Shown: positions 1 to 9,715 of the stretch, piece after piece
How positions within the stretch are numbered: the stretch's first letter is position 1
Layout of the letters: every line of letters starts with the position of its first letter
Source of the DNA: Alysiella filiformis
GTDB lineage: Bacteria > Pseudomonadota > Gammaproteobacteria > Burkholderiales > Neisseriaceae
Assembly (NCBI RefSeq): GCF_014054525.1
Contig: NZ_CP059564.1
Location: 72,357 to 136,356, forward strand
DNA length: 64,000 nt
Direction of reading: 5' to 3'
The notes under the pieces: model-generated
Seen by the model: the letters and a program-made list of their open reading frames with translations, nothing else
What the model was told of the DNA's origin: nothing
The model's database searches: none
Program-made: the position numbers and the translations under genes

Positions 1-1305
1 AAGGCGCACGATAAGGGCATTTCGGTGATTTTAGACTGGGTTGTGGGGCATTTTCCCACCGATGAGCACGGCTTAATCCAATTTGACGGCACGGCATTGT
101 ACGAACACCAAGACCCACGCGAGGGCTATCACCAAGATTGGAACACGCTGATTTACAATTTTGGGCGCAATGAAGTCCGCAATTTTTTAACAGGTAACGC
201 ATTGTATTGGATAGAATATTTTGGCTTTGATGGCTTGCGCGTGGACGCGGTCGCGTCTATGGTGTACCGCGATTATTCGCGCAAAGATGGCGAGTGGATT
301 CCCAATCGTTTCGGTGGGCGTGAAAATCTGGAAGCCATTGAATTTTTAAAAGAAACCAACACCATGTTGCAAGCGCAAAATCTGCACGCGGTGGGCATGG
401 CGGAGGAATCCACCGCCTTCCCCAATGTAACCAAGTCGGAAGGCTTGAATTTTCAATACAAATGGAATATGGGTTGGATGAACGACACGCTGCGTTACAT
501 GAAAGAAGACTCCATTCATCGCAAACACCACCACAATTTGATGACTTTTGGCATGATGTATCAATACAGCGAAAATTACATTTTGCCTTTGTCGCATGAC
601 GAGGTGGTGCATGGCAAGGCTTCGCTGTTGGGCAAAATGGCGGGCGATTGTTGGCAGAAATTTGCCAATTTGCGGGCATATTATGGCTTTATGTATGGCT
701 ATCCTGGCAAAAAATTGCTGTTTATGGGCAATGAGTTTGCACAGGGGCGCGAGTGGGATTTTTCAGGCAGCCTTGATTGGCATTTGCTTGAACCCGAACA
801 TGGCGGCAAATGGCACAAGGGCGTACAGGATTTTGTGAAAAAATTAAATCATGTTTATCAAACACATACGCCGCTTTATCAACTTGACCAATGGCGCGAT
901 GGCTTTGCGTGGCTGGTGGCGGACGATGCGGAAAATTCGGTTTTTGTGTTTGAGCGGCAAGACCGTGAAGGCAACCGTTTGATTGTCATCAGCAATTTTA
1001 CGCCTGTGGTGCGCGAAAATTACCGTTTTGGCGTGAATGTGGCGGGCGAATATGAAGTGATTTTAAATTCAGATGATGATGATTTTTGTGGCAGCGAAAT
1101 TCAACTTTCAGGCAGCCTGAAAACGGAAAACCTTGAATCGCATGGCAAAAAACATTCTTTGAGTTTGACTTTGCCACCATTGGCAACCGTGTATTTATCT
1201 TGCCCAAAAAGCAAGCAAATTGCGCCCAACAAATCGGCACACCCAGCCACCAAATTGGCACAATCGGCTCCCAAACCCATCGGCAAAATGAAAAAGGGCA
1301 AGTAA
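1..1305 (+). CDS. glgB: 1,4-alpha-glucan branching enzyme, C-terminal part (5' end outside window)
   Basis: The reading frame is open from base 1, so the start lies upstream; about 434 residues of a protein usually 630-730 long are present. GlgB cuts alpha-1,4 chains and rejoins them as alpha-1,6 branches in glycogen. The GH13 catalytic block is intact: the nucleophile Asp in [10 protein letters not shown] (codon at 244), the acid/base Glu in AEEST (near 403) and the stabilising Asp in LSHDEVVHG (near 598). The C-terminal beta-sandwich region is followed by a Lys/Pro-rich tail of about 40 residues. A perfect DUS sits in frame at 1107-1121 and encodes SGSLK, so the uptake signal is tolerated inside the protein. 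It heads the glycogen cluster glgB-glgC-glgA-glgP. Confidence 0.95.
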   Translation, partial: KAHDKGISVILDWVVGHFPTDEHGLIQFDGTALYEHQDPREGYHQDWNTLIYNFGRNEVRNFLTGNALYWIEYFGFDGLRVDAVASMVYRDYSRKDGEWIPNRFGGRENLEAIEFLKETNTMLQAQNLHAVGMAEESTAFPNVTKSEGLNFQYKWNMGWMNDTLRYMKEDSIHRKHHHNLMTFGMMYQYSENYILPLSHDEVVHGKASLLGKMAGDCWQKFANLRAYYGFMYGYPGKKLLFMGNEFAQGREWDFSGSLDWHLLEPEHGGKWHKGVQDFVKKLNHVYQTHTPLYQLDQWRDGFAWLVADDAENSVFVFERQDREGNRLIVISNFTPVVRENYRFGVNVAGEYEVILNSDDDDFCGSEIQLSGSLKTENLESHGKKHSLSLTLPPLATVYLSCPKSKQIAPNKSAHPATKLAQSAPKPIGKMKKGK

Positions 1306-1332
1306 GGGGTTTTCAGGCTGCCTGATGATGAA

Positions 1333-1527
1333 TCATTGGGGATTTTTGTCTTTCACATTTGGATTTTGCACCATTTTGCCATTGAGCCAAGTGGCGTGGC
1401 GTATCCATGGTCGCGGCTGTTCCTGCCATTGATACAGGCATTGGCTGCACAATAATTGCTGTGGCGCGATATGGTGGCAGTACAAAAAACGGCATTTGGG
1501 GCAAACAATGTGGCTGTAAATTCGCAT
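1333..1527 (-). CDS. Small zinc-ribbon-like protein, 64 aa
   Basis: Function unknown. The N-terminus MRIYSHIVCPKCRFLYC is followed about 12 residues later by CSQC, giving two Cys-x-x-Cys knuckles typical of a small zinc ribbon. Past residue 35 the protein is basic and without motifs. I chose the ATG at 1525-1527 because AGGATA lies just upstream at Shine-Dalgarno distance; a longer frame to 1569 has no such support. It lies between glgB and the patatin gene on the opposite strand, so it is probably not part of the glycogen operon. It might be a DNA-, RNA- or protein-binding adaptor, but that is only inference from the Cys pattern. Confidence 0.55.
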   Translation of the reverse strand: MRIYSHIVCPKCRFLYCHHIAPQQLLCSQCLYQWQEQPRPWIRHATWLNGKMVQNPNVKDKNPQ

Positions 1528-1619
1528 GAAAATTATCCTGAAATAAAACAACAAAATTTTAACAGACACTGATGTATGTATGTTAAAATCTGGGTTTGTT
1601 TTTTAATAAATAATTGAAA

Positions 1620-2942
1620 ATGATGTTGAAAAAAATCACAACATGGTTTGCCCTAATGATTTTGTCGGCGTGTTCGCTGGTGCAATTTCAGCCCACCCAA
1701 ACCCTAGACCACATTGATAAAACGCAAGGTTATCGCTTTGAAAATGCCGTTTCAGGCAGCCTGAAAGACGATACCCTCATCGTCATGATGTTTTCAGGTG
1801 GCGGCACACGCGCAGCCGCGCTGGGCTATGGCGTGCTTGAAACTTTACAACAACACCCCATACACATCAACGGACAAAAAACCGATTTGGTTCAAGCAGC
1901 CGATGTGGTTTATGGCGTGTCGGGCGGCAGCGTGTTGGCAGCCTATTACGCCCTACACGGCGCAGAAACCATACCCCGTTTTGAACAAAAATTTCTGAAA
2001 CAAAACTTCCAACACCTTATTACCAAACAGGCTTTATCGTTTGCGAATATGCCACGTTTGGCATCGGCACAATTTGGGCGCAGCGATTTGTTGCAAGAGC
2101 AACTGGAAAACACCCTATTTGGCAATACCACGTTTGGCGATTTGGCAAAAAATCGCGCCAACCGCCCATTTGCCGTTATCAGCGCAACCGATATGGCGTT
2201 AGGTAATCGCATTGATTTTATTCAAGAAAACTTTGATGTTTTGTGTTTGAATTTATCCGATTTGAAAATTGCGCGGGCGGTTGCCGCGTCCAGTGCCGTG
2301 CCGTTTGTGTTTTCGCCCATCGTGTTAAACAATCATGGCGGTAATTGCGCCTACACCCTCCCCCCAAAATTAAACCAATCGCACCAAAGCTATGCCGATA
2401 AAAGCTTGAAAAACCGTATAGATTTATACAACGACAGCCAAAACCGACCCTATATTCACCTGCTGGACGGTGGCTTAACCGACAATTTGGGTATGCGTGG
2501 CGTGTTGGATTTAACCGATTCAGCCTTGGGGCAGGAAGTGATTCAACGCCTGCAAGAAAATCGCTTTAAACGATTGATTTTCATCAATGTAAACGCACAA
2601 AATCAGGTGGACAATACCATCAGCCACACCGCCAATGTGCCACAATTTGGCGATGTGATGTCGGCGATTATCAACATTCCCATAGACCAAAACTCACAAG
2701 AATCGCTCAAACGCATGGACGCATTCACCCAAGCGTGGCGCAAACAAAATCCCAATATCCCCATTCATTTTATCAGCGTGAATTTGCTGGATTTGCCACA
2801 AGGCGATTTGCGGCGCAAGGCTTTGAATTTGCCCACTTCATTTTATTTGCCGCACAGCGATGTGAATATTTTGAAACAATCGGCACGCATTTTACTCAAA
2901 CAAAATCAAGAATTTGATAAATTATTGCGTGAGATGAAATAA
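1620..2942 (+). CDS. Patatin-like phospholipase lipoprotein
   Basis: The protein has about 440 residues. It starts with a lipoprotein signal whose lipobox is LSAC (Cys near residue 18), so it is probably anchored in the outer or inner membrane facing the periplasm. The patatin fold signatures are in order: GGGTRAA oxyanion-hole loop (about residue 60), GVSGGS nucleophile elbow with the catalytic Ser (about 102) and DGG (about 280), which supplies the Asp of the Ser-Asp dyad. Expected activity is lipid acyl hydrolysis. An upstream TTG at 1614 is possible, but ATG at 1620 or 1623 gives a normal signal peptide. A DUS at 1751 is read in frame as SGSLK. It sits between glgB and glgC, with no obvious metabolic tie to glycogen. 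Confidence 0.85.
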   Translation: MMLKKITTWFALMILSACSLVQFQPTQTLDHIDKTQGYRFENAVSGSLKDDTLIVMMFSGGGTRAAALGYGVLETLQQHPIHINGQKTDLVQAADVVYGVSGGSVLAAYYALHGAETIPRFEQKFLKQNFQHLITKQALSFANMPRLASAQFGRSDLLQEQLENTLFGNTTFGDLAKNRANRPFAVISATDMALGNRIDFIQENFDVLCLNLSDLKIARAVAASSAVPFVFSPIVLNNHGGNCAYTLPPKLNQSHQSYADKSLKNRIDLYNDSQNRPYIHLLDGGLTDNLGMRGVLDLTDSALGQEVIQRLQENRFKRLIFINVNAQNQVDNTISHTANVPQFGDVMSAIINIPIDQNSQESLKRMDAFTQAWRKQNPNIPIHFISVNLLDLPQGDLRRKALNLPTSFYLPHSDVNILKQSARILLKQNQEFDKLLREMK

Positions 2943-3205
2943 GCACCCGTGTTCGCAAGATGAAAGGCTTGATTTGACCCATTATTTTACGAATACGATG
3001 AACGCAGGTGCTCAACTTTGTAGGGGTAATGTGTTGCGCATAAAAAATTTTCAGGCAGCCTGAAACCCATCGCCACATCAAAATAATTGAATGCGGCATT
3101 CAAAATTGGTAAAGGGGATTATGCCTTTTTCGGCAAAGTGTTATGATTGTGTGTTATCGTTTTGTTAATTTTTGTTTTTGATTTGCAAAATTTCGGAGTG
3201 CAGCC

Positions 3206-4522
3206 ATGAATACCCCACAAACCCAATCCCCCAACGATATTGCCAGCAAAACCCTTGTGCTGATTTTGGCTGGCGGACGCGGTTCGCGTTTGCACGAAAT
3301 GACCGACCAACGCGCCAAACCTGCCGTTTATTTTGGCGGGAATTGGCGCATTATTGATTTTACGCTGTCTAATTGCTTAAATTCCAATCTGTTGCGCATT
3401 GGCGTGATTACCCAATATGAGGCACACAGCCTGTTGCGCCACTTGCAACACGCTTGGTCATTTTTGCCACGCGAACGCGGTCAGTTTGTGGACATGCTGC
3501 CTGCACGTCAGCAAATGGGCGAAGACATGTGGTATCGCGGCACGGCAGACGCGGTGTGGCAAAATCTGCCCATTATGAAAGAACATTATCGCCCCAAATA
3601 TGTGCTGATTTTGGCTGGCGACCACATTTACAAAATGGATTATATGAAGATGATTCAAGAACACATCCAAAGTGGCGCACGTTGCACAGTCGGCAGCATT
3701 GAAGTGAAAAAAGAAGAAGCCCGCGAATTTGGCATTATGGCGGTAAACGACAAACTGCAAGTACAAGCCTTTGTGGAAAAACCGCAAGACCCACCCACCA
3801 TGCGCGAAAAACCCGATACTTCAATGGCATCAATGGGCATTTATGTGTTTGATTTTGATTATTTAACCCATGTTTTGGAAGACGAAATCAACAAAGGCGA
3901 AAAGAAAGATTTGGATTTTGGCAAACACCTGATGCCACGCGCCATGCACGAAGGCGTGTTGTATGCCCACCCCTTTGAAAAATCGTGCAAAGGGCGCACC
4001 AACGAGGGCGTAGCCTATTGGCGCGATGTTGGCACTTTGGACAGCTATTGGCAAACCCACATGGATTTGGTAACGGCACAACCGCATTTGAATTTGTTTG
4101 ACCGCGATTGGGCAATACGCGGCTTGCCCACACAATCCATGCCCACCAAGTTTTTCAACGATGAGCGCGGCAAACATCTTTTGGATAACTCCTTGATTGC
4201 AGGGGGTTGTTTGATTACCAATGCCACCATTACCGAAAGCGTGTTGTTTGACAACATTGAAGTGAAAGACGGTTCGTCCATTCATCAAGCCGTGATTTTG
4301 CCCGATGTGCAAATTGGCAAAAATTGCCGTTTGCAAAATTGCATTGTGGAACGCAAATGCCAAATCCCAGACGGCATGGTAATTGGCATGGACAAAGAAC
4401 ACGATAAAGCGCGTGGTTTCCGCGTGAGTTCAAGCGGCAAGGTTACTTTGATTACGCCCACCATATTGGAAAAATGGGCAGAATCGGAACGCGCCCAATC
4501 GCAGCAAGAACCCATGATTTGA
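3206..4522 (+). CDS. glgC: Glucose-1-phosphate adenylyltransferase (ADP-glucose pyrophosphorylase)
   Basis: A 438-residue protein, close to E. coli GlgC (431). It makes ADP-glucose from glucose-1-phosphate and ATP, the committed step of bacterial glycogen synthesis. The nucleotidyltransferase signature LAGGRGSRL lies near residue 20, followed by KPAVYFGG, and the GDHIYKMD metal/substrate motif lies near 140. The C-terminal third has the hexapeptide-type beta-helix pattern (the region around DGSSIHQAVILPD). Start ATG 3206 is preceded by GGAG. The enzyme is normally allosterically controlled by glycolytic intermediates; this cannot be judged from sequence alone. It acts with glgA (5205) and glgB (1). 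Confidence 0.97.
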   Translation: MNTPQTQSPNDIASKTLVLILAGGRGSRLHEMTDQRAKPAVYFGGNWRIIDFTLSNCLNSNLLRIGVITQYEAHSLLRHLQHAWSFLPRERGQFVDMLPARQQMGEDMWYRGTADAVWQNLPIMKEHYRPKYVLILAGDHIYKMDYMKMIQEHIQSGARCTVGSIEVKKEEAREFGIMAVNDKLQVQAFVEKPQDPPTMREKPDTSMASMGIYVFDFDYLTHVLEDEINKGEKKDLDFGKHLMPRAMHEGVLYAHPFEKSCKGRTNEGVAYWRDVGTLDSYWQTHMDLVTAQPHLNLFDRDWAIRGLPTQSMPTKFFNDERGKHLLDNSLIAGGCLITNATITESVLFDNIEVKDGSSIHQAVILPDVQIGKNCRLQNCIVERKCQIPDGMVIGMDKEHDKARGFRVSSSGKVTLITPTILEKWAESERAQSQQEPMI

Positions 4523-4581
4523 TTTTTTGAGAAATGGGGTTTTCAGGCTGCCTTACGGTACAGGACACCATCAAAGTTTTT

Positions 4582-4617
4582 GCCTTCGGCGACTTTTTAA
4601 AAAAGTAAGCCAAATAA
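4582..4617 (+). repeat. Family C repeat (short copy)
   Basis: This carries GCCTTCGGCGAC followed by ACTTTTTAAAAAAGTAAGCC, an A/T-rich palindrome. The same module recurs near 9260-9299, 25128-25172 and, inverted, 25261-25310. It lies between glgC and the following small gene. It could act as a weak terminator hairpin for glgC, but no function is proven. Confidence 0.6.
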
Positions 4618-4694
4618 GTTCATGCCGAACGGTTTCTTTTCCAAAAAATATTTCAGGCAGCCTGAAAGCCTTTCCCAGCAAAATATTGATTTTT

Positions 4695-5114
4695 ATGATG
4701 AATGATAGAAATATAATCAATAACTTACTCAATCGTTACTTATGGCATTATCCTTTTATTTTGAATGTGGTGTTTTTGCTGTTTCATTTTAAATATCAGT
4801 TGCTTATCATTGCATTTGTCTGCTTGGCGATGTGCATATACAAAATGTACCGTTCCCATTTAAAGCCACAAAAATACATCGTCTTTTTTGATTTGAAAGG
4901 CATTCTTGAAAATAAGCAACTGTTTTTCAGCCGATTATTGCTTTGGACAATCGGTATTTTTATGATATGGATAACATGGATTGCGGAAAACACATCATGG
5001 GTCTGCGGCACTTACTGTTTCCACAGCCAGCTCGCACAACAATTTATGCAGGGCATGAGTTACACTTGCGGTTTATATTTACTGTTTTTGGCAATGATTG
5101 ATATGAAAAAATGA
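4695..5114 (+). CDS. Small integral membrane protein, 139 aa, unknown function
   Basis: Not recognised. From ATG 4695 (or 4698) the protein starts MMNDRNIINN and has about four hydrophobic segments: residues around 16-45 (two segments), 75-95 and 115-135, with a short basic loop KMYRSHLKPQKY between. The frame extends upstream to 4527 but crosses a DUS and a family C repeat there, so the upstream part is unlikely to be coding. Base composition is more AT-rich than the glycogen genes around it. No catalytic motif is visible. The position between glgC and glgA is probably accidental insertion rather than a functional link. Confidence 0.55.
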   Translation: MMNDRNIINNLLNRYLWHYPFILNVVFLLFHFKYQLLIIAFVCLAMCIYKMYRSHLKPQKYIVFFDLKGILENKQLFFSRLLLWTIGIFMIWITWIAENTSWVCGTYCFHSQLAQQFMQGMSYTCGLYLLFLAMIDMKK

Positions 5115-5204
5115 AATGCAAGCATTTGTCCATTCGTAAACCATTTTCAGGCAGCCTGAAAACACTTCCCCCAATAAAATATTTAATCAACAAGGATTTG
5201 AATA

Positions 5205-6614
5205 ATGAAAATCTTACACGCCACCTCCGAGCTTTATCCTTTAATCAAAACAGGTGGATTGGCTGACGTGCTGGGCGCATTGCCTTTGGCGCAACAGCAA
5301 AATGGCGATGATGTTCGCGTGGTTTTGCCCTATTACCATGATGTGAGACAAAAATTGCCGTTTACAGCAGAAGTGGCGCGGCGCGATACGTTTGGCGGCT
5401 ATGTTGTGATTCGCTATGCCGAATTTCAGGGCATAGGCTTGTATTTGATTGATGCGCCCCATCTTTACGACCGACACGGCAATCCCTATCACAATGAATT
5501 TTATCAAGATTATGCCGATAATGTGATTCGTTTCGGCATTTTGGGCTGGGCGGCTGCCGCCATTGCCACGGGCATAGACCCACTTTGGGGCAAAGCCGAT
5601 GTGTTGCACGCCCACGATTGGCAAGCGGGTCTTGCCCCTGCCTATTTAACCGCGTGGCACAGGCGCGATGTGAAAAGCGTGTTTACCATTCACAATATTG
5701 CCTATCAGGGCTGTTTTTACCCCCATCATTGGCGCGATTTGTGGCTGCCTGAATGGGTGCTGCAAGCCGAAGGTGCTGAATTTTATGGACAATTATCGTT
5801 TTTAAAATCAGGCTTGTATTATGCCGACCACATTACCACCGTCAGCCCCAGCTATGCCCATGAAATCACAGGCGATTTGGGTTCATACGGCATGGGCGGT
5901 TTACTGCGACACCGCCAAATGCAAGGCAAATTAAGCGGCATTTTAAACGGTGTGGACGCGCAAATCTGGAATCCCATCAGCGACCCGAATATCCCACAAA
6001 ATTATGATTTGCAACAATTTCATTTAAAATCAAACAACAAACTGGCTTTGCAAAAACATTTCGGCTTAAATGAAAATGCGGCAAACCTTTTGACCGTCAT
6101 GGTATCGCGTTTGACCGAGCAAAAAGGCGCGGATTTGTTGTGGGCGAGTTTGCACCGTTTGCTGCCTGAAAATCCGCATTTGCAATTTGCGCTTTTGGGA
6201 AGCGGTTCACCCGAATTGGAACGTGCATTCAATGACTTGGCGCAACAGTATCCGCAACAAGTGGGCGTACACATTGGTTATGATGAAAAATTGGCACACC
6301 GTTTGGTGGGCGGCGGCGATGTGATTGCCGTGCCGAGCCGTTTTGAGCCTTGCGGTTTGACGCAACTGTATGGCTTGAAATACGGCACTTTGCCTTTGGT
6401 ACGCAAAACGGGCGGTTTGGCGGACACGGTGGCGCATGGCGAAACGGGCTTTGTGTTTGAACACGCCAATGTGGACGATTTGAGCGCGTGTTTTCAGGCA
6501 GCCTTAAACACTTGGCAAAACAAGGCTTTGTGGTCAAAATACTGCGCCAATGCCATGCAACAAGATTACGGTTGGCAACGCGCTGCACAAGCCTATCGCG
6601 CGATTTACGCTTGA
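5205..6614 (+). CDS. glgA: Glycogen synthase (ADP-glucose type)
   Basis: A 469-residue GT5 enzyme that transfers glucose from ADP-glucose to the non-reducing end of a growing alpha-1,4-glucan. The N-terminus MKILHATSELYPLIKTGGLADV contains the KTGGL ADP-glucose-binding motif. In the C-terminal half, PSRFEPCGLTQLYGLKYG and KTGGLADTV form the GT-B nucleotide-sugar site. Length equals the family norm (about 470-480). AAGGATTTG precedes ATG 5205. A DUS lies 45 bp upstream and another immediately after the stop (6617). Works with GlgC upstream and GlgP downstream. Confidence 0.97.
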   Translation: MKILHATSELYPLIKTGGLADVLGALPLAQQQNGDDVRVVLPYYHDVRQKLPFTAEVARRDTFGGYVVIRYAEFQGIGLYLIDAPHLYDRHGNPYHNEFYQDYADNVIRFGILGWAAAAIATGIDPLWGKADVLHAHDWQAGLAPAYLTAWHRRDVKSVFTIHNIAYQGCFYPHHWRDLWLPEWVLQAEGAEFYGQLSFLKSGLYYADHITTVSPSYAHEITGDLGSYGMGGLLRHRQMQGKLSGILNGVDAQIWNPISDPNIPQNYDLQQFHLKSNNKLALQKHFGLNENAANLLTVMVSRLTEQKGADLLWASLHRLLPENPHLQFALLGSGSPELERAFNDLAQQYPQQVGVHIGYDEKLAHRLVGGGDVIAVPSRFEPCGLTQLYGLKYGTLPLVRKTGGLADTVAHGETGFVFEHANVDDLSACFQAALNTWQNKALWSKYCANAMQQDYGWQRAAQAYRAIYA

Positions 6615-6684
6615 TTTTCAGGCAGCCTGAAAAGCCATTTTCAACAAAAAACAACATTTTATTTCATTCAAACCAGAGGTATTT

Positions 6685-9177
6685 ATGGCAAAAACCACCC
6701 CCACAGCAGCAAAAAACCTGCTGACCACCTACGACTACATCAACCCCAAACCCGATGCCGAATTGGTACGCAAATCCATTGTTTACAAACTGATTTTCAT
6801 TTTGGGCATAGACCCCAAAGACGCGACACCAGCCGATTGGCTCAATGCCGCCATGTTCGCCGCGCGTGATTTGAGTACCGAAAACTTCCTCTCCACCCGA
6901 CAAATCCACGAAAAATTCAAAAAACGCACCGTGTATTATTTGTCTATGGAATTTTTGATGGGGCGCGCTTTTACCAACTCATTGATTAACCAAGACTTAT
7001 ATGGCGCATTTGAGCAAGCATTCAAAGAATTGGGCTTGAATTTAGCCGACATCAGCGAACAAGAAGCCGACCCCGCTTTGGGCAATGGCGGTTTGGGGCG
7101 TTTGGCAGCCTGTTTTTTGGATTCATTGGCAACTTTGCGCGTGCCTGCGGTGGGCTACGGCATTCGTTACCAATACGGCATGTTCAAACAAGAAATTGTG
7201 GACGGCAAACAAATTGAAAAACCCGATTTGTGGCTGGACAACGGCATGGCATGGCAGTTTGCGCGTCCTGCCAAGCGTTTCCCTGTGTCGTTTGGTGGCA
7301 CTTTGGACACTTCTCATTACCCACCGCGCTGGAAGCCTGCCGAGCAAATCAATGCGGTGGCTTACGATGAAATTGTGCCTGCGTTTGGTGGACAAATTGC
7401 CAATCCTTTGCGTTTGTGGACGGCACACACGGGCGATTTGTTCAATTTGGCGAGCTTTAACGAAGGCGATTATTTCTCGTCTATGGAAGCGCAAATGAAA
7501 AATGAAACCATCGCCAACGTGCTTTATCCGAATGATGCGACTGCGGTAGGGCGAGAATTGCGTTTAAAACAAGAATATTTCTTGGTTTCCGCATCGGTGC
7601 AGGACATCATTGCGCGACATTTGTGCCGCTACGACAGCATACACACCCTGCCCGAAGACGTGGCAATTCACCTTAACGACACCCACCCCGTGTTGGCGAT
7701 TCCCGAATTGATGCGGATTTTGATTGATGATTACTATCTGCCCTTTGACCAAGCGTGGGCGATGTGCCAAAAAATCTTCTCCTACACCAACCACACTTTA
7801 ATGAGCGAGGCTTTGGAAAAATGGTCGGTGGACATGATGGCGCAACTGTTGCCGCGTCATTTGGACATCATCTACAAAATCAATCATCATTTCATTGAAA
7901 ACGTGGTGCGTCCACAAGGCTACGATGACGATTTCATTCGCCGCGTTTCCATTATTGAAGAGGGCGAACAACGCCAAGTACGCATGGCTTGGCTGGCTGT
8001 GATTGCGTCTCACAAAGTCAATGGTGTGGCGAAAATCCATTCTGATTTAATGGTTTCGTCCTTGTTTGCGGATTTTGCGGCTTTGTTCCCCGAGCGTTTT
8101 ACCAATGTAACCAATGGTGTTACACCACGCCGTTGGATTGCGGTTGCCAATCCGAAATTGGCGCGTTTTTTGGACAAGCATTTGGGCGGTTCAGGCTGGC
8201 TGACCGATTTGAATCAGTTGAATCAATTAAACAAATTGGTGGACAACAAAGACATTCAAAACGAATTTGCCAATGTGAAACACGCTGCCAAAGTGCGTTT
8301 GGCGGAGTACATTCAGCGCGAAATGAACATCACGATTAACCCAAACGCTTTGTTTGACGTGCAAATTAAGCGCATTCATGCCTACAAACGCCAGTCTATG
8401 AATGTGTTGCACATTGTGCATCGCTACAACCAAATTTTGAATAACCCGAATGCCGATTGGCAGCCTCGTGTGTTCATTTTGGCGGGCAAGGCGGCATCGT
8501 CCTATAACGAAGCAAAACAAACCATTCGTTTAATCAATGACATTGCCTATTTCATCAACCACGATGAACGTGTGCGCGATTTGATTAAGGTGGTGTTTAT
8601 CCCCAATTACAGCGTGAGTTTGGCGGAATTGATTATTCCTGCGGCGGATTTGTCGGAACAAATTTCGCTGGCGGGCAAGGAAGCCTCTGGCACGAGCAAC
8701 ATGAAATTTGCGCTCAACGGGGCTTTAACCATTGGCACTTTGGACGGTGCAAACGTGGAAATTTTGCAACACGTTGGCGCGGAAAACATTTTCATTTTTG
8801 GCAACACGGTAGAGCAGGTGCAAACGCTGTATCGCAACGGTTACAATCCCTATGATTTTATTGACAATGACCCTGAATTGGCGCAAGTGGTCAATCAAAT
8901 CGCGCAAGGTGCGTTTTCGCCCGATGAGCCACATCGCTACCACAAATTGATGCACAATCGCGATGAATTTCAACGTTATGCGGATTTCCGCAGCTATGTG
9001 AACGCGCAGGCGCAAGTGGACAAATTGTATCGCCAGCCTGAAAAATGGTATCGTGCGGCATTGGTTAATATGGCGAATATGGGTTATTTCTCGTCCGACC
9101 GTTCTATTGAAGATTATTGCCGTGAGATTTGGCGCATTGAGCCTGTGTCGGAACAGGAATTGCCGCGTTTGGCTTAA
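6685..9177 (+). CDS. glgP: Glycogen/maltodextrin phosphorylase
   Basis: An 830-residue GT35 phosphorylase that releases glucose-1-phosphate from alpha-glucan ends, the degradative counterpart of GlgA. The pyridoxal-phosphate site [20 protein letters not shown] holds the Schiff-base Lys (about residue 677). [22 protein letters not shown] near residue 130 is the phosphorylase N-terminal core. Length matches E. coli GlgP (815) and MalP (797), and sequence alone does not settle glycogen versus maltodextrin preference; the glg context favours glycogen. Start ATG 6685 follows AGAGG. It is the last gene of the cluster and is followed by a 640-bp repeat-filled gap. Confidence 0.96.
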   Translation: [830 protein letters not shown]

Positions 9178-9189
9178 TGGATTTGAAGT

Positions 9190-9299
9190 GGGTTTCAGGC
9201 AGCCTTTCGCTACCCTACAAAAAATAAAATGGTGTGTGTTGGGATTTGCGCTCTGTCGCCGCGCGAGCGACTTACTTTTTAAAAAGTAAGCCAAATAAA
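9190..9299 (+). repeat. Family C repeat (long copy)
   Basis: It begins with a partial DUS (TTTCAGGCAGCCTTTCGCTA), runs through CAAAAAATAAAATGG and ends in the palindrome CTTACTTTTTAAAAAGTAAG with CCAAATAA. The stretch 25077-25172 is a second long copy with the same order of blocks. It lies just after glgP, and its terminal palindrome could serve as a hairpin. Confidence 0.65.
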
Positions 9300-9350
9300 T
9301 CAAAAAACAAAGCTTACTTCCATTTTATTCAATGGTTTAATCTTTTCAGG

Positions 9351-9700
9351 CTGAAACCCTTGCAAAACTCGGTTCGTAGGGGACAGATTTCATATCTGCC
9401 CTTTTTTCAATTTATTGATAACGCGATTTCGGGATAAAAGTGATTAATCAATTTAAGTCACTTTGCTCCCTCTCCCTGTGGGAGAGGGCTGGGGAGAGGG
9501 TATGCTGCTCAACAAGCCCTCTCTCCAACGCTTTCCCATAGGGAGAGAGGGCAGGTTTGTTGGCAAATTGACAGTGACTTATCCCGAGTTCACGTTATTG
9601 ATAAAAATAAAAATTTCTGCAAGTCTAAACAGGACAGATGTGAAAGACGTAGGGGCGGATTTCATATCCGCCCCTTGTTCAATTTAGGGTTAATTCATTT
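9351..9700. mobile_element. Family A miniature element, interrupted by a family B element
   Basis: The left part (9351-9420) starts CTGAAACCCTTGCAAAAC and carries the hairpin CAGATTTCATATCTG. The right part (from 9595) resumes with TTATTGATAAAAATAAAAATT followed by TCTGCAAGTCTAAACAGG, exactly where intact family A copies (for example 50124-50279) continue. The interruption 9421-9594 is a separate element flanked by TTATTGATA on both sides. The far right end is rearranged: it runs into another CGGATTTCATATCCG hairpin and a family D unit. Family A copies are about 155 bp with CTGAAAC / GTTTCAG ends. Confidence 0.8.
9421..9594. mobile_element. Family B miniature inverted-repeat element with 9-bp target duplication
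   Basis: A 174-bp insertion bounded by TTATTGATA at 9412-9420 and 9595-9603. The ends are imperfect inverted repeats sharing TCGGGATAA. The core is a GC-rich double hairpin of CCCTCTCC / GGAGAGGG blocks. The element at 24008-24176 has the same ends and core. There is no coding capacity, so any movement would need a transposase supplied in trans. Confidence 0.8.
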
Positions 9701-9715
9701 CAAAATAAGACAAGT

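Noticed and set aside
4527-4694. N-terminal extension of the small membrane protein between glgC and glgA
   Set aside because: The extension crosses a family C repeat and a DUS and has no hydrophobic or family pattern.
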